Origin: Kribbella aluminosa
GTDB lineage: Bacteria > Actinomycetota > Actinomycetes > Propionibacteriales > Kribbellaceae
DNA length: 64,000 bases
Direction: 5' to 3'
Assembly: GCF_017876295.1 (NCBI RefSeq)
Contig: NZ_JAGINT010000001.1
Coordinates: 4,092,001-4,156,000 of the forward strand
Shown: positions 58,191 through 64,000 of the stretch, in pieces
How positions within the stretch are numbered: the first letter of the stretch is position 1
How the letters are laid out: every line of letters begins with the position of its first letter
Translations under genes and position numbers: made by a program
Notes under the pieces: generated by a model
Seen by the model: the letters and a program-made list of their open reading frames with translations, nothing else
The model's database searches: none
What the model was told of the DNA's origin: nothing

Positions 58191-59076
58191 TCAATTTAGT
58201 GCGCACGGTCCGGTCAGGGTGATCTGTGCGAGGGCGTCGCGTCGGTCGGTGGGTAGTTCGGCGGTCGGGAGTTGTTGGCCTGCGCGGATCTGGACGGTGC
58301 GGCAGCGGCGTGCGGTGGTGACGAACATTTTGATCGACCAGCCGGTGCGGTCCTCGATGAATCGGGTGATGGCCAGTGCGGCGAACACGATGGTGATGTG
58401 GGCGTCGATGGATTCGCGTCTGTGGTGGTAGATCGGCCGCGCCTTGAGGTTGTGCTTGGACATCCGGAAGCTCTTCTCGATGCGCCATAGCTGGTGGTAG
58501 GCACCGATCACGAAGTCAGACGTGAGGTTGTCGATGTTGGTGGTGCAGCCCTCACCGCGGCCTTCCCAGCAACGGCGTTCTCGGCCTTGGCGACCTGTTC
58601 GTCGATCCCAAGCAGCGTGCGTCGAGCCCGGTCGGCCCGGTACTGGTAGCAGATAGCCTTGTCCCAGCGGCCTCGGTCCTCCCCGACCTGTGAGGCCGGC
58701 CAAAGCTGGGTGAACGCATGCCCATCGGGAACGTCCTCGATCGCAGCCTGGTTGGCATCCGAGATCATTCCCGCATCCGCGACCACCGCCACGTCCCGCA
58801 GACCGTGAGCTGCCATGAAGGAGGCTCCGGCGCCAAGACTCCTGGGCATAGACCGGCAGCGGCGGTTCAGCGTGGGATACGACGCCGCACCGACACCGAC
58901 CTCCTCCAGTACCCGCAGGCTGTCTCGCTTGCTGGTCGGCTCGATGATCCGCACCAAGCACCAGTTGCCGGAACACCTCGTCCCCACCGGCAGCCTGACC
59001 GAAGCCGCCGAGACGACCACAAGGCCTGGACCGCCGTCGCTTCTGACGCGGTCTTCACGGTCCGCGCGTACGCCAC
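58191..59076 (-). mobile_element. Degenerate IS1634-like transposase
   Basis: Transposase pieces occur in three frames. The start is MAYARTVKTASEATAVQALW. Middle pieces are LVRIIEPTSKRDSLRVLEEV, SYPTLNRR, LPVYAQESWRRSL and LRDVAVVADAGMISDANQAA with the catalytic Asp. The intact end is TNIDNLTSDFVIGAYHQLWR, IEKSFRMSKHNLKARPIYHH, and FAALAITRFIEDRTGWSIK to the stop. The order matches an IS1634/IS4-type DDE transposase (~500+ residues) with internal deletions. Terminal repeats could not be identified. It is non-autonomous debris next to the TA island. Confidence 0.75.
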
Positions 59077-59609
59077 GACCCCGACCCACGAGCCGATTGA
59101 TGTGCGGGCTCAGGTCGCGCACCGATGAGTTCCCGGCGCCGCGCCTGACGCCGGAGACCGATTCACGCCTCCGCGGTGGTCTGCCTGCCGGCCGCGTACG
59201 CGTTCGCGCGAAGGCTGGCATCGTGCGGAAACTGATCTACGGGATGAACGTGACCCTGACGGCTACATCGCGTGCCTGGTGACGACATCGGGTGGAGCGG
59301 GCCGCCGAGAGACGAGCTGTCGCGGTCAAGCAGCGCCACATACTTCTCGACTGCGGCGCAGTCGCCTGCCTCGGCCGCGGCTCGGTCGTAGCAGCTGATG
59401 CGTTGCCGGATCTGGGCGTGTTGGCGCCGGGCCGGATCAGCGTGGCCGGGGCAGCGTCGGCCGTGCGGCGGGTATTCAGCGCATGATCTATACATGGTCA
59501 GTTCCTCCCAACTGACCAGTCCTCACAATCCGTTGTGAACAGCGACGGGGACCGGCGCAACCAATCGAGTGACACCAGACTGCGACACTCGATTCCGGCG
59601 CCGAGGGAC
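59077..59609. other. Gene-poor debris beside the IS remnant
   Basis: About 530 bases. The minus strand has a frame with HAQIRQRISCYDRAAAEAGD, then CAAVEKYVALLDRD, around 59320-59430. It has protein-like composition but no family I recognise and no convincing start or end. It may be the remains of a small gene cut by the IS. No RNA gene or terminator was seen. Confidence 0.35.
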
Positions 59610-60599
59610 TCAGTCGATCAATTCCGGCATCACCGACTTGACGAACAAGTCGATGCCGGACCGGTCGTAGGCCGACTCGATAAAGTGCAGGATCGTGTAC
59701 TTCATACCAAGACTCTTCATGTGGGTCAGGCGTTCCACGATCTGCTCTGGCGTGCCGACCAGCAGCCCAGAGGCGTACAGGTGGTCGAAATCAGCCAGTT
59801 TGTCGGCCGGGACCAGCGGCTCGTACTGTGCGTGGACCCAGGCCAGCCGGTCCTGGACGTCCTTCTCCGTCTCGCCGATCATGATGTTGTAGTTGGCCGA
59901 CCGGACGATCGCGTCGAAATCGGTACCCACCTCACGGCAGTGCCCGGCCAGAACCTCCGACTTGTGCTGGAAACCCTCCGGGTCGCTGTCGAAGTTGGTG
60001 TAGTTGGCGTACTTCGCCGCGATTCGCAGCGTCTTCTGCTCACCCCCACCGGCGATCCAGACCGGGATGCCACCCTCCTGCAGCGGCAGCGGACGGCTGA
60101 TCGCGCCGTCGACCTGGTAGTACTTGCCCTCCAGCGTCGCGGTGCCGGTATTCCATAGCTGGCGCATGATCTGCACGCCCTCGTCCAGCCTGCCGAGCCG
60201 CTCGCCAGCACGCGGGAAGCCATAGCCGTAGGCCCGCCACTCGTGCTCGTACCAGCCGGCACCGATCCCCATCTCCACCCGGCCACCGGAAATGATGTCG
60301 ACCGTGGACGCAACCTTGGCCAGGTACGCCGGGTTGCGGTAACCCATGGACGTACACATCTGGCCCAGCCGCACCCGGCTGGTCGCCGCGGCAAAGGCAG
60401 CCATCAGCGACCACGCCTCGTGCGTCGCCTCCTCGGTGGGCACCGGCACGGTGTGGAAGTGGTCGTAGACCCAGATCGACTCGAAAGGCTCGGCCTCGGC
60501 GTACCTGGCCAGATCCAGCATCGTCCGCCAGTGCTCGCTCGGCTCGATCCCGACCAGGTCAAGCTTCCAGCCCTGCGGCATGAAGAGTCCAAATCGCAT
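59610..60599 (-). CDS. LLM class F420-dependent oxidoreductase
   Basis: A 329-residue luciferase-like TIM-barrel protein. MRFGLFMPQGWKLDLVGI opening, IWVYDHFHTVPVPTEEATHEAWSLMAAFAAATSRVRLGQMCTSMGYRNPAYLAKVASTVDIISGGRVEMGIGAGWYEHEWRAYG, then LWNTGTATLEGKYY and GTPEQIVERLTHMKSLGMKYTI. This layout is that of F420-dependent members of the bacterial luciferase family, which use F420H2 instead of FMN. Stand-alone gene; substrate unknown. Confidence 0.92.
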   Translation of the reverse strand: MRFGLFMPQGWKLDLVGIEPSEHWRTMLDLARYAEAEPFESIWVYDHFHTVPVPTEEATHEAWSLMAAFAAATSRVRLGQMCTSMGYRNPAYLAKVASTVDIISGGRVEMGIGAGWYEHEWRAYGYGFPRAGERLGRLDEGVQIMRQLWNTGTATLEGKYYQVDGAISRPLPLQEGGIPVWIAGGGEQKTLRIAAKYANYTNFDSDPEGFQHKSEVLAGHCREVGTDFDAIVRSANYNIMIGETEKDVQDRLAWVHAQYEPLVPADKLADFDHLYASGLLVGTPEQIVERLTHMKSLGMKYTILHFIESAYDRSGIDLFVKSVMPELID

Positions 60600-61362
60600 G
60601 GGCAGATCATAGTGCTGCCTGGGGTGCGTCCGCGGTGATGATCAATTCGGCGCAATACACCTCGCGACCCCCTTGGGCACACAACGCAACGGACTCGGCA
60701 CGGTGACAACTGCGACGAGTTCCCTTCGTCGCGAGCTATGAGAGCCGCGCAATGCGTGGCTTCCGGGGCACCGACTGCTACAAAATCACCTACGCGCGCT
60801 GCTCCACGACGAGCAGGACGTGATCGTGCAGACCGAACAGTTGCAAGCCCTGGGGGTCGAGCCGGATCTGCCTGGGCACCTCGGTCTACGACTGGGACGA
60901 CCAGATCAGTGCGCAAATCCACAGCCCCGGCACGCAAACCCGCAGGTCACAGCCACGCCGACTCCGTCTCGGTGATAAGAGTCAGGTTTCAGCTGCCTCC
61001 GGCGGCGCAACCCATCAACGCGCTCTCGTCCCTCAGCGAGCCCGACCGTCCGCGCTGCGGTTTCACGTCGCGGCGGGGCGCCTGCAACTTCGCCGGAGCC
61101 GGTTCGCTGCGGAGCGGCTCGCGCGCCGTCGGAGGCGGCCGAAGGTCGGGCCGCGAAGCGGTGTCCTTTGGACGGTTCCGTCGGGCATCCTGCTGGGTAT
61201 CCGCGGATTTTGTCTGGTCCTGGCGGTAGGGTCCGCTCTGGCCCCGGCGACGTACCTTCTGCGGGTCGTGGCCAGGGAAACGGTCGTTCACCAGGGACAA
61301 TAGGTGCGGCGCCGGACCGTCGCGGCGCCTGTACCGCTTGATCGAGGAGTTCGTAGAACCGC
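60600..61362. other. 763-base gap with possible gene remnant
   Basis: On the plus strand, 60729-60960 holds three protein-like scraps in different frames: FRGTDCYKITYAR, LLHDEQDVIVQTEQLQALGV and SVYDWDDQISAQIHSPGTQ. They look like one small broken gene of no family I can name. The rest up to the topoisomerase start has no credible gene. The promoter of the topoisomerase gene must lie here, but no clear -35/-10 stands out. Confidence 0.35.
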
Positions 61363-63810
61363 ATGGCACGCCGTACCAGCACCGCCGAGCCCGAGGACTT
61401 CGAGGAGCGCATCCTCGACGTCGACGTCTCCGACGAGATGCGTACCAGCTACCTGGAGTACGCCTACTCGGTGATCTACGCCCGGGCGCTCCCGGATGCC
61501 CGGGACGGCCTGAAACCGGTCCAGCGGCGGATCCTGTTCTCGATGGCGGAGAACAACATCCGCCCGGACCGCGGCCACGTGAAGTCGGCCCGCGTCGTCG
61601 GTGAAGTGATGGGTAAGTACCACCCGCACGGCGACGGCGCCATCTACGACGCCCTGGTCCGCATCGAGCAGCCGTGGTCGATGCGCGTCCCACTGATCGA
61701 CGGCCACGGAAACTTCGGATCTCTGGACGATGGTCCAGCGGCGATGCGGTATACGGAATGCCGGATGGCGCCGTCGGCGATGGCGATGACCAGCGGGCTG
61801 GACGAGAACGTCGTCGACTTCCGGCCGAACTACGACGGTCAGGAGGAGGAGCCCGGGGTCCTGCCGGCCGCGTTTCCGAACCTGCTGGTCAACGGTGCCG
61901 CCGGGATCGCCGTCGGGATGGCCACGAACATGGCCCCGCACAACCTGGTCGAGGTGGTCCAGGCGCTGCGGCACCTGATCAAGACGCCGACCGCGGACCT
62001 CGACGACCTGATGCGGTTCGTCCCGGGCCCGGACCTGCCGACCGGTGGCAAGATCGTCGGCCTGGACGGCATCAAGGACGCGTACGCGACCGGCCGCGGC
62101 AGCTTCAAGATGCGCGCCACCGCCCGGATCGAGAACGTCACCCCGCGCCGCAAGGGCATCGTGGTCACCGAGCTGCCGTACTCCGTCGGCCCGGAGAAGG
62201 TGATCGAGAAGATCAAGACCCTGGTGCAGAGCAAGAAGCTCCAGGGCATCGCGGACGTCAAGGACCTCACCGACCGGATGCACGGCACCCAGCTGGTGAT
62301 CGAGGTCAAGAACGGGTTCGTCCCGGAGGCGCTGCTCGAGCAGCTCTACAAGCTCACGCCGCTCGAGGACGCGTTCCACGTCAACAACGTCTGCCTGGTC
62401 GAGGGCCAGCCGCGGACGCTCGGCCTGAAGCCTCTCCTCGAGGTGTACCTCGCGCACCGGTACGACGTGGTCCGCCGGCGCAGCGAGTTCCGCCGGAAGA
62501 AGGCGCAGGACCGGCTGCACATCGTCGACGGCCTGCTGATCGCGATCCTGGACATCGACGAGGTCATCCAGGTGATCCGGAGCAGCGACGACTCGGCCGA
62601 GGCGCGGTCCCGGCTGATCGAGATCTACGAGCTGTCCGAGGTCCAGGCGAACTACATCCTGGACATGCCGCTGCGCCGGCTGACGAAGTACTCGAAGCTC
62701 GAGCTGGAGACAGAGAAGGGCGAGCTGGAGCGCGACATCGAGGCACTGACCGCGATCATCGAGGACGAGGCGCTGCTCCGCAAGACGGTCTCCGACGAGC
62801 TCGCCGAGGTCGCCAAGACGTACGGGACGCCGCGCCGGACGGTGCTGCTGGAGTCGTCCGGCGCCACCAAGACGGCCGCCGTGCCGCTCGAGGTCAGCGA
62901 CGACCCGTGCTGGATCCTGATGAGCTCCACCGGGCTGCTGGCCCGGATCGACGGCGTCGAGCCGTTCGGCGCCACCGAGTCGCGGGCCAAGCACGACGCG
63001 ATCGTGTCGGTGGTCAAGAGCACCGCCCGCGGCCAGTACGGGCTGATCACGAGCGCGGGCCGGCTGATCCGGCTGGAGTCGCTCGACCTGCCCGCCGTAC
63101 CGACCACCGCGAACGCGCCGAACCTGCAGGGTGGCGCGCCGGTCGCGGAGTTCGTGTCGCTGGAGCCGGGTGAGAAGGCGCTCGCGCTGACCACGATGGA
63201 CCCGGAGTCGGTCGGTGTCGCGCTCGGTACGGCGGCCGGCGTGGTGAAGCGCGTCGTACCGGATCACCTGAGCAACCGCGACTCGTGGGAGATCGTCAGC
63301 CTGAAGGACGGCGACGAGGTGATCGGCGCGGTCGAGCTGGCGACCGGTGACGAGGAGCTGTGCTTCATCACGTCCGACGCGCAACTCCTGCACTTCCCGG
63401 CCTCCGCCGTACGGCCGCAGGGCCGGACCGCGGGCGGCATGGCCGGCGTCCGGCTGGCCGCGAAGGCGAAGGCGGTCTTCTTCGGCGCCGTGGACACCGC
63501 TCGCGAGGCGCAGGTCGTCACGATCGCGGGCTCGTCGTCGGCGCTGCCGGGGACCGAGGTCGGCGCGGTGAAGGTGACGCCGTTCAGCGAGTACCCGGGC
63601 AAGGGCCGCGGGACCGGCGGCGTCCGCTGCCAGCGGCTGCTCAAGGGCGAAGACTGGCTGCTGCTCGGGTACGTCGGGGTCGCGCCGGTGAAGGCCACCG
63701 CGAGCAGCGGGGCGCCGGTCGAGCTGCCGCCTGTCGACCCGCGGCGGGACGGTTCCGGCGTACCGGTGGCGCAGCCGATCGCTGCGTGCGCTTCCGATCT
63801 GGCAGGCTGA
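61363..63810 (+). CDS. parC: DNA topoisomerase (ATP-hydrolysing) subunit A, ParC-like
   Basis: An 815-residue type IIA topoisomerase breakage-rejoining subunit. YLEYAYSVIYARALPDARDGLKPVQRRILFSM leads to the quinolone-determining helix (KSARVVGEVMGKYHPHGDGAIYDALVRI) and the catalytic Tyr130 (AMRYTECRM). A coiled coil and beta-pinwheel C-terminal domain follow. I see no GyrA box (QRRGGKG) in the C-terminal part, which favours ParC or a second GyrA-like subunit over true GyrA. It needs a ParE/GyrB partner, not in this window. It cleaves and passes DNA duplexes for decatenation or relaxation. Confidence 0.9.
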   Translation: MARRTSTAEPEDFEERILDVDVSDEMRTSYLEYAYSVIYARALPDARDGLKPVQRRILFSMAENNIRPDRGHVKSARVVGEVMGKYHPHGDGAIYDALVRIEQPWSMRVPLIDGHGNFGSLDDGPAAMRYTECRMAPSAMAMTSGLDENVVDFRPNYDGQEEEPGVLPAAFPNLLVNGAAGIAVGMATNMAPHNLVEVVQALRHLIKTPTADLDDLMRFVPGPDLPTGGKIVGLDGIKDAYATGRGSFKMRATARIENVTPRRKGIVVTELPYSVGPEKVIEKIKTLVQSKKLQGIADVKDLTDRMHGTQLVIEVKNGFVPEALLEQLYKLTPLEDAFHVNNVCLVEGQPRTLGLKPLLEVYLAHRYDVVRRRSEFRRKKAQDRLHIVDGLLIAILDIDEVIQVIRSSDDSAEARSRLIEIYELSEVQANYILDMPLRRLTKYSKLELETEKGELERDIEALTAIIEDEALLRKTVSDELAEVAKTYGTPRRTVLLESSGATKTAAVPLEVSDDPCWILMSSTGLLARIDGVEPFGATESRAKHDAIVSVVKSTARGQYGLITSAGRLIRLESLDLPAVPTTANAPNLQGGAPVAEFVSLEPGEKALALTTMDPESVGVALGTAAGVVKRVVPDHLSNRDSWEIVSLKDGDEVIGAVELATGDEELCFITSDAQLLHFPASAVRPQGRTAGGMAGVRLAAKAKAVFFGAVDTAREAQVVTIAGSSSALPGTEVGAVKVTPFSEYPGKGRGTGGVRCQRLLKGEDWLLLGYVGVAPVKATASSGAPVELPPVDPRRDGSGVPVAQPIAACASDLAG

Positions 63811-63815
63811 GGTCC

Positions 63816-64000
63816 GTGAAGAGAGTGCTCGCGCTGTGCGTGGTCGTCGTCCTTGCCGTCGCCGGTTGCAGCGGCAAGAAGGACTCCGGATCCGGGAGTA
63901 GTTCGACCGGTACGGATGCGGTCGCGCTGCTGACCGGTGCGAAGAAGGCGATCGACGACGCGGCCAGCGTGCACATCGTGCTGACCGGGCGCGACCTGCC
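63816..64000 (+). CDS. LppX/LprAFG-like lipoprotein, 5' part
   Basis: Begins at GTG 63816, five bases after the topoisomerase stop, and runs off the window. VKRVLALCVVVVLAVAGCSG is a lipoprotein signal peptide with lipobox VAGC (Cys18). After a Gly/Ser linker, DAVALLTGAKKAIDDAASVHIVLTGRDLP matches the first helix and strand of LppX/LprG-type lipid-binding lipoproteins. Probably membrane-anchored lipid or glycolipid carrier. Only 61 codons are visible. Confidence 0.75.
   Translation, partial: MKRVLALCVVVVLAVAGCSGKKDSGSGSSSTGTDAVALLTGAKKAIDDAASVHIVLTGRDL

Noticed and set aside
60991..61010. CTGCCTCCGGCGGCGC-like motif also found near 53050 as a mobile repeat
   Set aside because: Only a ~14-base GC-rich match common in such genomes; no flanking similarity.
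61288..63393. 701-codon minus-strand frame opposite the topoisomerase gene
   Set aside because: Antisense shadow; the plus strand encodes an unmistakable type IIA topoisomerase subunit.

Overview
The window is high-GC, densely packed actinobacterial DNA. Genes overlap by four bases, GTG starts are common, and there are many LuxR/TetR/HxlR/ROK regulators and F420-linked oxidoreductases. A DUF5998 gene, DUF2630 gene, thymidine kinase, S8 protease and ParC-type topoisomerase subunit sit on a stable backbone. The style suggests Propionibacteriales, most like Kribbella; this is inferred from gene content and not from a marker gene. No rRNA, tRNA or CRISPR array was seen.

Layout. 0-3 kb: a histidine kinase/response regulator pair and an internally deleted serine recombinase. 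3-8 kb: a GNAT enzyme, a glyoxalase remnant, two F420H2:NADP-reductase-like proteins, an NAD(P)-binding protein and a divergent LysR regulator. 8-13.4 kb: a binding-protein-less ABC importer (ATPase plus one double-length permease), a possible leader peptide, a divergent ArsR regulator, a CorA-tail remnant and a von Willebrand A protein. 13.5-19 kb: small redox units with their own regulators (TetR, HxlR), an LCP cell-wall ligase and a dead copy of the 7956-8363 gene. 19-21.5 kb: a long coiled-coil protein and a tyrosine recombinase, divergent around a 10-6-10 bp palindrome. This resembles the TnpT/TnpS resolution module of some Tn3-family transposons, without a transposase.

21.5-32 kb is a sugar or sugar-acid regulon: solute-binding lipoprotein, two permeases, an epimerase-type dehydrogenase, a ManD/RspA-like dehydratase, a ROK regulator and a GNAT on the minus strand. 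A Gfo/Idh dehydrogenase lies on the plus strand, and the two arms converge on a strong hairpin. Both arms begin with an identical 32-bp promoter/operator-like sequence. The plus arm has lost its first gene: only a signal peptide and a C-terminal repeat domain remain, and unrelated genes fill the gap.

32-52 kb is mostly backbone: a DUF4185 secreted protein, rhodanese, thymidine kinase, subtilase, phosphodiesterase, DUF5998, an FtsX/ATPase ABC exporter, a P1 peptidase, DUF2087, a large GNAT/acyl-CoA-synthetase fusion, an ArsB-like transporter, an AMP-forming ligase, a PPOX protein, a CoA-binding protein and a second two-component system next to an ABC ATPase without a permease.

52-61 kb is a decaying island: an uppS fragment, a lipoprotein gene with a decayed second copy, a doubly broken secreted gene, a duplicated antitoxin/PIN-toxin module whose second toxin is destroyed, and a ruined IS1634-like element. 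From 61.3 kb the backbone resumes with the topoisomerase subunit A gene and the start of an LppX/LprG-like lipoprotein gene.
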